Assembly: GCF_013141775.1 (NCBI RefSeq)
Contig: NZ_WHOB01000069.1
Span: 310,001-374,000, forward strand
DNA length: 64,000 nucleotides
Reading direction: 5' to 3'
Origin: Paenibacillus phytohabitans
Lineage (GTDB): Bacteria; Bacillota; Bacilli; Paenibacillales; Paenibacillaceae
Under the pieces are notes generated by a model. The model made no database searches. It was not told the origin of the DNA and saw only the letters and a list, made by a program, of their open reading frames with translations. Below are positions 40,098-48,904 of this stretch, in pieces. Each line of letters begins with the position of its first letter. The first letter of the stretch is position 1. The translations under genes were made by a program, and so were the position numbers.

Positions 40098-40999
40098 TAG
40101 ACGCTCTCCTTGAAATGTGCAGCATTCTCTTGCAGCTCGCGGATGAAGCGCTTGGTCGCTGCACACATGTATTTTTCTTTGCGGAACACAACGCCTATCC
40201 GGCGTGTCGGCGAAGGATTAATAATCGGAAGCACCCGTACAGAATCCTTCTGCAGATGCTCCATTAAGCTGCGGGGCAGAACCGTACAGCCCATGCCGCT
40301 CTCCACCATATGGACAAGTGCCTCTATCGTGGTCATCTCCAGAAAAGGCTTAATTGTGAATCCTAATGATTCACTGTAGTCATTCAACAGCTGCCGGATG
40401 AAGAAGTTGTCCGGCAGGAGAACGAGCGGAAGCTCCGCAAGCTGCTTCATAGGGATGCCGTCCTGCCAGGCTTCATACGCAGGTTCCAGGGGGGCGACCA
40501 GGCATAATTCCTCCATGAACAGCGGAATGCTATCCAGCTCCGGGTCCTCCGGTGGAAGGAAGAGGATACCCAGATCCAGCTGATTCATCAGCAGGCCCTC
40601 TCTGATCTGGCTGGTAGGCAGCCCAAGGATGGACAGCCGGATATTCGGATACTCCTTGTGGAACCGGATAACCGCAGGAGAGATCAGGTAGCTCTCCACA
40701 GTATAAAGACAGCCAACGGATAGCGCACCGCGTTCCAGCCCGTGGAGCTCGTCGATCGCATTTTTGGATTGATTCAATTCGTAGAAGATATTTTGGCTGT
40801 GATGCTTGAGTATTTTGCCCGCTTCGGTCAATGCGATCTTCTTGCCGATCCGGTCGAACAGCGGGGTGCCGACCTCATACTCCAGATTCCGGATCTGCTG
40901 GCTAAGCGAAGGCTGCGATATCCGGACCTTGTCCGCTGCGCGGGTAAAATGCATTTCTTCACACACGGCCAAGAAATACTCCAGCTGCTTCATTTCCAT
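40097..40999 (-). CDS. LysR family transcriptional regulator (CynR/OxyR-like)
   Basis: A 300-residue LysR regulator. HTH: QLEYFLAVCEEMHFTRAADK, then ISQPSLSQQIRNLE. The effector domain has DLGILFLP and MVESGMGCTVLP, normal for the family. It is followed, with a one-base stop/start overlap, by a P-loop kinase gene, and is divergent from a thioredoxin-like gene at 41141. LysR regulators usually control a divergent neighbour, so the thioredoxin-like gene is the best candidate target. The start has only AAGGAATG some 12 bases upstream. Confidence 0.9.
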   Translation of the reverse strand: MEMKQLEYFLAVCEEMHFTRAADKVRISQPSLSQQIRNLEYEVGTPLFDRIGKKIALTEAGKILKHHSQNIFYELNQSKNAIDELHGLERGALSVGCLYTVESYLISPAVIRFHKEYPNIRLSILGLPTSQIREGLLMNQLDLGILFLPPEDPELDSIPLFMEELCLVAPLEPAYEAWQDGIPMKQLAELPLVLLPDNFFIRQLLNDYSESLGFTIKPFLEMTTIEALVHMVESGMGCTVLPRSLMEHLQKDSVRVLPIINPSPTRRIGVVFRKEKYMCAATKRFIRELQENAAHFKESV

Positions 41000-41140
41000 G
41001 AGGATTCACTTCATTCCTTTGTTTAATTTGCATTGGCTGAAACTATGATAATGATAGCCTATTCTGAATAGAAAAAGCACCTGCCATTCTCTAAAATAAG
41101 AGTTGTCAGAAACAACAAAACTTAGAAAAGAGGAATTACA

Positions 41141-41377
41141 ATGGCAAAAGCGGTGTTTTATCATGCAGGCTGTCCGGTATGTGTAGATGCGGAGCAGATG
41201 ATTCTGAACTATCTGGACCCGGCCAAAACCGAAATCGAAGTCGTGAATTTCGGCACGGATACCTCCCGGATTGAAGAAGCTGAGCTGGCAGGAGTGAAAT
41301 CCGTTCCGGCACTTGTTCTGGATGGATGGGTCTATCATATTAATTTCGGAGCCAGCATGGAGGATGTTAAAAAGTAA
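41141..41377 (+). CDS. Thioredoxin/glutaredoxin-like small protein
   Basis: A 78-residue thioredoxin-fold protein with a CPVC redox motif (HAGCPVCVDAEQ) near the N-terminus and the cis-Pro in VKSVPALVL. There is no signal peptide, so it acts in the cytoplasm, probably as a thiol-disulfide exchange protein. AGAGGAAT precedes the ATG. It is divergent from the LysR gene and ends at a strong terminator. Confidence 0.88.
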   Translation: MAKAVFYHAGCPVCVDAEQMILNYLDPAKTEIEVVNFGTDTSRIEEAELAGVKSVPALVLDGWVYHINFGASMEDVKK

Positions 41378-41403
41378 TCAAAGTATAATCTTTTAGATAT
41401 TGA

Positions 41404-41457
41404 GCTGCAAACACATCCTATTCCACAGGTATGAAGGGATGTGTTTGCGGCTTTTTT
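41404..41457 (+). terminator. Terminator after the thioredoxin-like gene
   Basis: GCTGCAAACACATCC pairs with GGATGTGTTTGCGGC (one mismatch or wobble), followed by six T. Confidence 0.92.
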
Positions 41458-41547
41458 GTGAGTTGATGGAGTAGGAAGTCTGCTGTTATGATAAAGTGTA
41501 TAGGATAACGGGACATAGCCCGGAAGAATGGCGGGAGGCTTAACAGA

Positions 41548-42027
41548 ATGATGAATATCAGATACATAGAGCGCGGAGATAATGCGGCTATTGAAGGGAT
41601 TATCCGGGAATGTCTGATTGAATTCGGGGGCAACCGTGACGGTCTCGCCTGGGCTGATGACAGTATGCATGACCTATACACCTATTACAATAGTGCTGCG
41701 AACAGGGCTTACTGGATTGTTGAAGAAGATGGGGAGGTGCTTGGCGGCTGCGGAATTGCACCATTTGATGAGGAGAACGGGATCTGCGAGCTGCAGAAAA
41801 TGTATCTGTCATCCGCCATCCGCGGCCAGGGAGCTGCTGCAGATCTATTAGGGACGGCACTGGAATTCGCCAGGCAGCATTACAGCGGATGTTATCTGGA
41901 GACGCTGCAGACCATGCAGGCCGCAGGCCGTTTCTATCTCAAACATGGTTTCGGGCTGCTGGATGCTCCGCTTGCCGGTTCAGAGCATTATGCCTGCGAC
42001 GCCTGGTATATCAAAGAGTTGTCTTAG
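41548..42027 (+). CDS. GNAT family N-acetyltransferase
   Basis: A 159-residue GNAT of the PhnO/RimI-like type: IRYIERGDNAAIEGIIRECL at the start, GGCGIAPFDEENGICELQKM before the acetyl-CoA loop SSAIRGQGAAADLL (RGQGAA), and YLETLQTMQAAGRFYLKHGF near the end. GGGAGG precedes the ATG; a second ATG three bases on is equally possible. Substrate unknown. It ends at a terminator that merges with the region leading into the 51-bp repeat. Confidence 0.9.
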   Translation: MMNIRYIERGDNAAIEGIIRECLIEFGGNRDGLAWADDSMHDLYTYYNSAANRAYWIVEEDGEVLGGCGIAPFDEENGICELQKMYLSSAIRGQGAAADLLGTALEFARQHYSGCYLETLQTMQAAGRFYLKHGFGLLDAPLAGSEHYACDAWYIKELS

Positions 42028-42049
42028 AAATTTAAACCATTGTATCCAC

Positions 42050-42085
42050 AATCCTTCCTTGAAGATTCAGGGAGGATTATTTTTA
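42050..42085 (+). terminator. Terminator after the GNAT gene
   Basis: AATCCTTCC pairs with GGGAGGATT (one G-U), followed by ATTTTTATT. Confidence 0.78.
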
Positions 42086-42238
42086 TTGTATAGGAAATTA
42101 CGATATGCGTCTGTTGTGTATAAGTTTCTCTGGAATTTGAAGCAGGTCCGTCTGAAGGACGAATGTGTTTTTGTATCCGGAATTCCACAGAATCCCCAGA
42201 AGTCGGAGGCTTGGAAAATCAAAGGGATAAATCCCTCT

Positions 42239-42757
42239 GAATCCGCTGAAAGTGGGCGGCAGGTAGGAATGAGGGGCAAAAGTGCCCCTGAATCCGCCAA
42301 AAGTGGGCGGCAGGCAGGAATGAGGGGCAGAAGTGCCCCTGAATCCGCCAAAAGTGGGCGGCAGGTAGGAATGAGGGGCAAAAGTGCCCCTGAATCCGCC
42401 AAAAGGGGGCGGCAGGTAGGAATGAGGGGCAAAAGTGCCCCTAAATCCGCCAAAAGTGGGCGGCAGGTAGGAATGAGGGGCAAAAGTGCCCTTGAATCCG
42501 CCAAAAGCGGGCGGCAGGTAGGAATGAGGGGCAAAAGTGCCCCTGAATCCGCCAAAAGGGGGCGGCAGGCGGGAATGAAGAGCATTAGTGCCCCTGAATC
42601 CGCCAAAAGCTCCGAAAGTGGGCGGCAGGCGGGAATGAGGGGCAAAAGTGCCCCTAAATCCGCCGAAAGTGGGCGGCAGGCGGGAATGAGGGGCAAAAGT
42701 GCCCCTGAATCCGCCAAAAGTGGGCGGCAGGCAAAAATGAAGAGCATTAGTGCACTC
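42239..42757. repeat. 51-bp minisatellite, ten copies
   Basis: Ten head-to-tail units starting at 42239, 42290, 42341, 42392, 42443, 42494, 42545, 42596, 42656 and 42707. Nine are 51 bp; the one at 42596 is 60 bp through a 9-bp insertion. Each typical unit has two hairpins: GGGGCA-AAAG-TGCCCC and CCGCC-N6/7-GGCGG. Because 51 is divisible by three, frames stay open on both strands. On plus, a TTG at 42086 with GGGAGG would give a 234-residue basic repeat protein; its unit-to-unit changes alter residues often, so coding is doubtful. The rest of 42028-42985 holds no other gene. Confidence 0.93.
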
Positions 42758-42858
42758 GATTTCACCAGGTTCTGCCCCGGAAGGAAGTAGTCAGAATAGA
42801 GCAATGTGAGATGGGCTTAAAATCTACATCAGCTGCACAGGCTGCATAGCTTCGGCTG

Positions 42859-42890
42859 ATTCACCCGTTAGGGTGATTTTGTTCTTTTTC
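42859..42890 (+). terminator. Terminator after the minisatellite
   Basis: TCACCC-GTTA-GGGTGA followed by TTTTGTTCTTTTT. Confidence 0.78.
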
Positions 42891-42945
42891 AAATTACGCT
42901 TCCTTGTGATAAATGACTCTGACAAAAGCTCTCCATTTTGAAATA

Positions 42946-42962
42946 GTGTATGTACACGATAA
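42946..42962. promoter_or_regulatory. MarR operator, copy 1
   Basis: GTGTATGTACACGATAA contains the inverted repeat GTGTA-TG-TACAC and lies just upstream of the marR-like gene. The identical 17-mer recurs at 43510. Confidence 0.82.
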
Positions 42963-42985
42963 ATACAACAGGAGGAGAATAATCT

Positions 42986-43438
42986 ATGACAACAGCCGGA
43001 GACCCTTCTTCACCCATTATCCGCTGTTCTAGTGTCTGCAGCTGTATTAATCTGCGGAGGGCTTCCTCAGCAGTCACAGGAATATATGACGGATTTCTGT
43101 CTTCAAGCGGTTTAAATATCAGCCAGTTTTCTTTACTGAAGCATATTTACTCCCTAGGACCGGCAAGTGTCAGCGACCTGGCGCTTGAGATGAGACTGGA
43201 CCGGACCACTATTGTCCGCAATCTCAAGGCACTGGAACAGATTGGATATGTGGAGGATATTTCTGCGCAGGGAAGCCGGAACCGCCTGCTGATCCTGTCG
43301 GAGAGCGGGAAAGTGAAATATATAGCTGCCGGGAACCAATGGGAGCAGGCGCAGAGTTTTTTGCAGGAGGCATTGGGCGATGAAGATATGAAAGTACTTA
43401 CTACCCTTTTATCCAAAGTGGAGAAACTGATGGCCTGA
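42986..43438 (+). CDS. MarR family transcriptional regulator
   Basis: A 150-residue MarR protein. The N-terminal helix has RCSSVCSCINLRRASSAVTG, the pattern of a MarR subgroup with a Cys-rich start; the winged helix follows with LNISQFSLLKHIYSLGPAS and MRLDRTTIVRNLKALEQIG, and the wing with RNRLLILSESGK. The three N-terminal Cys may make it redox- or metal-responsive. GGAGGAG precedes the ATG. Two identical operators, one ahead of this gene and one ahead of the next, suggest autoregulation and control of the QueG-like gene. Confidence 0.93.
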   Translation: MTTAGDPSSPIIRCSSVCSCINLRRASSAVTGIYDGFLSSSGLNISQFSLLKHIYSLGPASVSDLALEMRLDRTTIVRNLKALEQIGYVEDISAQGSRNRLLILSESGKVKYIAAGNQWEQAQSFLQEALGDEDMKVLTTLLSKVEKLMA

Positions 43439-43509
43439 GCATAACCTCGACTCTTGGTTCATCAATCTTTACGCAGTAATGACGCAACAGCAGTTGCTTA
43501 TCGCCATTT

Positions 43510-43526
43510 CGTGTATGTACACGATA
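43510..43526. promoter_or_regulatory. MarR operator, copy 2
   Basis: The same GTGTATGTACACGATAA 17-mer as at 42946, here 42 bases before the QueG-like gene. Confidence 0.82.
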
Positions 43527-43567
43527 ACGTCCAGACAGAAAGAGTACACTCAAGAGGAGGGAAGACC

Positions 43568-44461
43568 ATGCACCCAGACAGTGCTGCAATTAATGAAAGA
43601 GCGGAAGAGGAACAGAAGCAGCTCATTATTGAAGTGATGAAAGCCTTTGTTAAGGAGAGCCCACTAAACTGGTCAGATGTACTTCAGGGACCTTATTATG
43701 ATGAGCCTATCATTCAATTTGCTTCAGCTGACGATCCTTTATTTGAGGAGTATAAAAGCATTATTGGTCCCGGCCATGCAACGCCAAAAGAGGTAATAGA
43801 GCGTTCATTCGGTTCAGGGACCTATAATGGCGGTTCGGTGATCAGCATAGTGCTGCCCATTCATGAATCCATCAGGAAGGCCAATCGTCAGCAGAAGGAT
43901 AGAGCTTCACGGGAGTGGGCCCTGCTGCGTACGTTCGGGGATGAATATTTCTTGAAGGCGGCCCGCATTCATCTGACGGATTATTTAAAAAACCTTGGCC
44001 GACTTGCGGCTGCGCCGCTGGATACGGATTGGTACGGGATCTCCAGTACAGAAACGGGCCCGATCTCTAATTGGTCCGAACGTCATGTTGCTTATGCTGC
44101 CGGGCTGGGCACCTTCAGTCTTAATGATGGATTCATTTCGGAGAAGGGAATTGCCATACGGCTGCTGTCGGTAGTAACGGATTTGCAGTTACCGTCTGAT
44201 CCAAGATCTGCGGCTAGTCATACGGGAAATTGTTTGTTATGCAGCAAAGGGAACTGTGGCGTCTGCATTACCCGCTGCCCGGTGCAGGCGATCAGCACAA
44301 ACGGCCATGACAAAATCGCCTGCATGAAATTTGTGTATGGCCAGAATTCACGGGAGTGGGCGGCCCAGAGTGGTGGAGAGGCTACATCAGGAGCTGGCTG
44401 CGGATTATGCCAGACCAAGGTGCCCTGTGAGAGCAGAAATCCGATGCGAAATACTAAGTGA
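43568..44461 (+). CDS. Iron-sulfur protein related to epoxyqueuosine reductase (QueG-like)
   Basis: A 297-residue protein with two C-terminal Cys clusters (NCLLCSKGNCGVCITRCP and CGLCQTKVPCES), giving two [4Fe-4S] sites as in QueG. The part before them (HVAYAAGLGTFSLNDGFIS, RLLSVVTDL) also matches QueG-like proteins, but the cobalamin-binding N-terminal domain looks different, so it may be a redox enzyme of another pathway. I chose ATG 43568, preceded by GGAGGGAAG; the frame extends upstream without a better start. It follows the marR-like gene and shares its operator. Confidence 0.84.
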   Translation: MHPDSAAINERAEEEQKQLIIEVMKAFVKESPLNWSDVLQGPYYDEPIIQFASADDPLFEEYKSIIGPGHATPKEVIERSFGSGTYNGGSVISIVLPIHESIRKANRQQKDRASREWALLRTFGDEYFLKAARIHLTDYLKNLGRLAAAPLDTDWYGISSTETGPISNWSERHVAYAAGLGTFSLNDGFISEKGIAIRLLSVVTDLQLPSDPRSAASHTGNCLLCSKGNCGVCITRCPVQAISTNGHDKIACMKFVYGQNSREWAAQSGGEATSGAGCGLCQTKVPCESRNPMRNTK

Positions 44462-44471
44462 AGTACACGAA

Positions 44472-44499
44472 GCACTTCCCTGGCGGAGGTGCTTTTTTG
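44472..44499 (+). terminator. Terminator after the QueG-like gene
   Basis: AGCACTTCC pairs with GGAGGTGCT around CTGGC, followed by TTTTTT. Confidence 0.9.
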
Positions 44500-44809
44500 T
44501 CTATTCAGGATGTTTCGGGCTGACCCGCTGCTGCAAATCATCACGATCATTGAATCGCCTATCTTTTCCGTAGAATTAGCTATTATAGATTGCACTGCGT
44601 TAAAACTATAATGAGTGTGTATTGCAGTGAGAGGGGGCTGGGCAGAACTATCGCAAGCCGGTTGAGTAGAGGCAATATCAGTAGAGTGGCACCTTCACGT
44701 TGGAAGCGAATGATGGATTGGTAAGGATTTATTTTTTTGTAATCGCTATCATTCTAGTACTTCAGAAAATTCTAGGTGCCGTTCTAACATCAGATTAAGG
44801 AGGATTATA
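44500..44809. other. Intergenic region ahead of the glucanase gene
   Basis: About 310 bases without a gene. A TATAAT at 44607-44612 has only a poor -35 at 17 bp; AAGGAGG just before 44810 is the glucanase ribosome-binding site. No riboswitch was recognised. Confidence 0.4.
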
Positions 44810-47800
44810 ATGCGCAACAAGTATGTCGTATGGTCGCTTGTAGTAACGCTGCTAATCTCAACTCTGTTTATGGCCGCCGGACCGCTGACACATTCGTCTG
44901 CAGCGGGCGGACAGAATCTGACACTTAACAAAACCATTACTTCCAGCGGTCAATCGCAAACGTATACGCCGGATAACGTTAAAGACAGTAACCAGAGCAC
45001 CTATTGGGAAAGCGCGAATGATGCTTTTCCCCAATGGATTCAGGTTGATCTGGGCGGACTCACCAGTATTGACCAGCTCGTGCTGAAGATTCCTGCAGGC
45101 TGGGAGACACGCACGCAGACGCTGGCCGTACAAGGGAGTACGAACGGTTCCACATTTACAGATATCGTGGCTTCGGCAGCGTATGTATTTAATCCATCGG
45201 CTGCTGGCAACAGTGTCACGATTAACTTTGCAGCAGCCAGTACACGTTATGTGCGCCTGCTCGTAACCGCGAACACCGGATGGCCGGCAGCCCAGTTCTC
45301 TGAGCTTGAAATTTACGGCTCCAGCAGCCCAACGGCCACGCCTGCAGTCACTCCTGCTGCAACTCCGGTTCCGGCCGGTACCTATGAAGCAGAATCTGCT
45401 GCACTCTCCGGCGGGGCGAAAGTGAACACAGATCATGCGGGTTACTCCGGTACGGGTTTTGTTGACGGTTATCTGACCCAAGGACCGGCAACTACCTTCA
45501 CGGTGAGTGTAGCTGCAGCGGGTTCGCGGAATGTTACGCTGAAGTACGCTAACGCGAGCGGAAGCGATAAGATCCTCAGCATCTATGTGAACGGAGTCAA
45601 AATCCGCCAGTCCACCTTGCCGAATCTGGCAAACTGGGATACCTGGAGCACGAAGGCCGAGCTCCTGACGCTGAACTCCGGCAGTAATACCATCGCCTAC
45701 AAATATGATGCCGGTGATACGGGTAACGTCAATCTGGATCAGATTGTAGTAGCGGCAGCAGTGACCGCCACGCCGACACCTTCACCTACAACAGCTCCTA
45801 CAACGGCTCCATCACCAACACCCGTACCTACGGCTACGGTGGCGCCTACTTCCACAACTACACCTGCGCCTACCGCAACCCCAGTTCCGACGGCATCGCC
45901 AACACCGACAGCCACACCGGTGCCCACACCAACGGTGTCCCCTGGAGGGAACATCGCTATTGGTAAGGCAATCAGCGCATCCTCCAGCACACAGAATTTC
46001 GTTGCCGGTAATGCCAACGATAACAATACGGCTACTTACTGGGAAGGAGGCGGTAATCCAAGTTCGCTCACGCTTGATCTCGGCGCCAATCATAACATCA
46101 CTTCGATTGTACTGAAGCTGAACCCGGCCACGGAATGGGGGGCACGGACTCAGAATATTCAAGTACTAGGACATAATCAGAGCACGACAACCTTCAGCAA
46201 TCTGGTCTCCGCTCAGGCGTATACGTTTAACCCAGCCAGCGGAAATACGGTGACCATTCCCGTTACGGCAACCGTCAAGCGTGTCCAGATCAATATTGCT
46301 TCCAATTCAGGTGCCCCTGCGGGACAGATTGCCGAGTTCCAGGTCTATGGAACACCTGCACCGAACCCGGACCTGACGATTACAGGCATGTCATGGACTC
46401 CGGCTTCTCCCGTTGAGACGAATGAGATTACATTGAATGCCATCGTGAAGAATAGCGGCAGTGCCGCAGCAGCGGCCACGACAGTCAATTTCTATCTGAA
46501 CAATGAGCTGGCAGGCTCGGCCCCGGTAGCCGCTCTGGCAGCGGGTGCTTCGGCAACCGTGTCATTGAATGCCGGTACCCGAACAGCTGCGACCTATCCG
46601 CTCAGTGCCAAGGTAGATGAGACTAATCAGATCATTGAACAGAATGACAGCAACAACAGCTACAGCAGTCCTTCATCACTTGTTGTTGCTCCTGTATCAA
46701 GCTCTGACCTTGTAGGTACGACATCCTGGACACCGGGCAATCCGGTAGCTGGTAATAGCGTATCCTTTGCAGTCAATCTCAAGAATCAGGGGACGATTGC
46801 TTCCGCAGGAGGTGCACATGGAATCACAGTAGTATTGAAGAATTCAGCTGGCTCCACCGTGCAGACCTTCACCGGATCCTACAGCGGAGCGATTGCTGCC
46901 GGTGCTTCTGTGAATGTCTCCATCCCGGGGACATGGAGCGCTGTCAACGGCAATTACACCGTCACCACAACAATTACTGCAGATGCGAATGAAGTTACGA
47001 CCAAGCAGGCTAATAATGTGAATACCGTTAATCTGGTTGTATATGCCCTGCGCGGAGCAAGCGTGCCCTATGCCCGCTACGATACGCAGGATGCGACCCG
47101 TGGCGGATCTGCTGCACTGAAATCTGCTCCAAACTTCGATCAGACGCTGATTGCTTCAGAAGCATCGGGCCAGAGTTACGTAACACTTCCTTCGAATGGC
47201 TCTTATGCCCAGTGGACCGTCCGTTCAGGTCAAGGCGGCGCTGGGGTCACGATGAGATTCACCATGCCGGATTCGGCAGACGGTATGGGTCTTACCGGAG
47301 CGCTGGATGTATACGTAAACGGCACCAAAGCCAAAACCATCCCGCTTACTTCCTATTACTCCTGGCAATATTTCTCCGGCGACCAGCCTGGTGATGCACC
47401 AAGTGCCGGACGTCCGCTGTTCCGCTTCGACGAAGTACACTGGAAGATGGATACACCGCTCCAGCCCGGCGATACGATCCGTATTCAGAAGAATAACGGG
47501 GACAGTCTGGAATACGGTGTAGACTTCCTGGAAATCGAGCCAGTACCGGCGGCAATCGCCCGTCCGGCCAACTCGGTATCGGTAACCGATTACGGTGCAG
47601 TTGCGGGTGATGGACAGGATGATCTTGCAGCCTTCAACAGTGCAGTAACAGCAGCAGTCACAGGCGGCAAATCGCTCTATATTCCAGCCGGAACCTTCAA
47701 TCTAAGCAGCATGTGGGTGATTGGCTCTGTCAGCAATATGATCAATAACTTTACGGTTACTGGTGCTGGTTACTGGCATACCAACCTGCAGTTCACCAAT

Positions 47801-48754
47801 CCTAATGCTGCGGGCGGCGGGATCTCGCTCCGCATCCTGGGTAAGCTTGATTTCAGCAATGTCTATATGAACTCGAACCTGAGATCGCGTTACAACCAGA
47901 ATGCCATCTACAAAGGCTTCATGGATAACTTCGGCAATAACTCTATTATCCATGATGTCTGGGTAGAGCATTTTGAATGCGGCATGTGGGTGGGGGATTA
48001 TGCACGGACGCCGGCAATCTTCGCGAACAATCTGCTTGTGGAGAACAGCCGTATCCGCAACAACCTGGCTGACGGTATTAACTACTCCCAGGGTACCAGC
48101 AACTCGACCGTCCGCAACACCAATGTGCGCAATAACGGAGACGATGGTCTGGCCGTGTGGCCGAGCAACACTTTCGGTGCTCCGGATGGGGTGAATAATA
48201 CCTTCTCATACAACACCATTGAGAATAACTGGCGTGCAGGCGGGATTGCCTTCTTCGGAGGCAGCGGCCATAAGGCGGATCATAACTACATTATCGACAC
48301 GGTAGGCGGTTCCGGCATCCGTCTGAACACGACCTTCCCGGGTGCTCATTTCAACAACAACACGGGCATTCTTTTCTCGGATACCACGATTATCAACAGC
48401 GGCACCAGCCGTGACTTGTATGACGGGGAGCGCGGCGCGATTGACCTCGAAGCTTCGAGTGACCCGATCAAGAACGTAACGTTCACTAACATCGATATCA
48501 TCAACACCCAGCGCGATGCGATCCAGTTCGGATACGGAGGCGGATTCTCCAATATCGTATTCAACAACATCAACATTAACGGCACAGGGCTCGATGGAGT
48601 AACGACCTCACGCTTCTCCGGCGCCCATAAGGGAGCTGCGATCTACACGTATACCGGCAACGGCTCGGCTACATTCAACAACCTGACTACCAGCAATATT
48701 GCTTATCCAAGCCTGTATTATATTCAGACCGGCTTTGGGCTGCTGATACAGTAG
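44810..48754 (+). CDS. Secreted modular alpha-1,3-glucanase (GH87-like, mutanase/mycodextranase)
   Basis: A 1314-residue secreted protein. Order: signal peptide (about 1-32), discoidin/F5-8C domain (about 36-173), CBM6/35-like module (about 190-315), Thr/Pro/Ala linker (about 318-378), second discoidin domain (about 380-515), two CARDB-like modules (about 520-625 and 635-755), a further beta-sandwich (about 757-905), and a right-handed parallel beta-helix (about 910-1314). The beta-helix starts with VTDYGAVAGDGQDDLAAF. Asp1088, Asp1111 and Asp1112 (ADGIN, NNGDDGLAVW) have the spacing of the catalytic acids of Paenibacillus GH87 alpha-1,3-glucanase. It should cleave fungal or biofilm alpha-1,3-glucan. 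AAGGAGG precedes the ATG. Confidence 0.88.
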   Translation: MRNKYVVWSLVVTLLISTLFMAAGPLTHSSAAGGQNLTLNKTITSSGQSQTYTPDNVKDSNQSTYWESANDAFPQWIQVDLGGLTSIDQLVLKIPAGWETRTQTLAVQGSTNGSTFTDIVASAAYVFNPSAAGNSVTINFAAASTRYVRLLVTANTGWPAAQFSELEIYGSSSPTATPAVTPAATPVPAGTYEAESAALSGGAKVNTDHAGYSGTGFVDGYLTQGPATTFTVSVAAAGSRNVTLKYANASGSDKILSIYVNGVKIRQSTLPNLANWDTWSTKAELLTLNSGSNTIAYKYDAGDTGNVNLDQIVVAAAVTATPTPSPTTAPTTAPSPTPVPTATVAPTSTTTPAPTATPVPTASPTPTATPVPTPTVSPGGNIAIGKAISASSSTQNFVAGNANDNNTATYWEGGGNPSSLTLDLGANHNITSIVLKLNPATEWGARTQNIQVLGHNQSTTTFSNLVSAQAYTFNPASGNTVTIPVTATVKRVQINIASNSGAPAGQIAEFQVYGTPAPNPDLTITGMSWTPASPVETNEITLNAIVKNSGSAAAAATTVNFYLNNELAGSAPVAALAAGASATVSLNAGTRTAATYPLSAKVDETNQIIEQNDSNNSYSSPSSLVVAPVSSSDLVGTTSWTPGNPVAGNSVSFAVNLKNQGTIASAGGAHGITVVLKNSAGSTVQTFTGSYSGAIAAGASVNVSIPGTWSAVNGNYTVTTTITADANEVTTKQANNVNTVNLVVYALRGASVPYARYDTQDATRGGSAALKSAPNFDQTLIASEASGQSYVTLPSNGSYAQWTVRSGQGGAGVTMRFTMPDSADGMGLTGALDVYVNGTKAKTIPLTSYYSWQYFSGDQPGDAPSAGRPLFRFDEVHWKMDTPLQPGDTIRIQKNNGDSLEYGVDFLEIEPVPAAIARPANSVSVTDYGAVAGDGQDDLAAFNSAVTAAVTGGKSLYIPAGTFNLSSMWVIGSVSNMINNFTVTGAGYWHTNLQFTNPNAAGGGISLRILGKLDFSNVYMNSNLRSRYNQNAIYKGFMDNFGNNSIIHDVWVEHFECGMWVGDYARTPAIFANNLLVENSRIRNNLADGINYSQGTSNSTVRNTNVRNNGDDGLAVWPSNTFGAPDGVNNTFSYNTIENNWRAGGIAFFGGSGHKADHNYIIDTVGGSGIRLNTTFPGAHFNNNTGILFSDTTIINSGTSRDLYDGERGAIDLEASSDPIKNVTFTNIDIINTQRDAIQFGYGGGFSNIVFNNININGTGLDGVTTSRFSGAHKGAAIYTYTGNGSATFNNLTTSNIAYPSLYYIQTGFGLLIQ

Positions 48755-48770
48755 ACAGGGATAGTAAGGG

Positions 48771-48800
48771 GAGGGGCTCAAGCGGGCTCCTCTTTTTTTT
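48771..48800 (+). terminator. Terminator after the glucanase gene
   Basis: GAGGGGCTC pairs with GGGCTCCTC (G-U pairs) and is followed by eight T. Confidence 0.85.
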
Positions 48801-48828
48801 ATTGAATATAATTCATGATCTTCGATAA

Positions 48829-48844
48829 ATTACGACAGCGTAAT
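48829..48844. promoter_or_regulatory. Perfect dyad upstream of the oligopeptide-binding protein gene
   Basis: ATTACG-ACAG-CGTAAT, 6-bp arms, 60 bases before the start codon; possible operator. Confidence 0.35.
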
Positions 48845-48904
48845 ATCTGCCCTCCATGCTATCCTATTACTAATACATAATGGCTTTACAAAGGGGAAAC
48901 GTTG

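Noticed and set aside
42239..42757. CRISPR array
   Set aside because: Units are contiguous without unique spacers, so it is a tandem repeat, and no cas genes are present.
42067..42804. Leu/Pro-rich 245-codon minus-strand frame over the 51-bp repeats
   Set aside because: It stays open only because 51 is divisible by three; no ribosome-binding site, and the product is an uncharged low-complexity chain.
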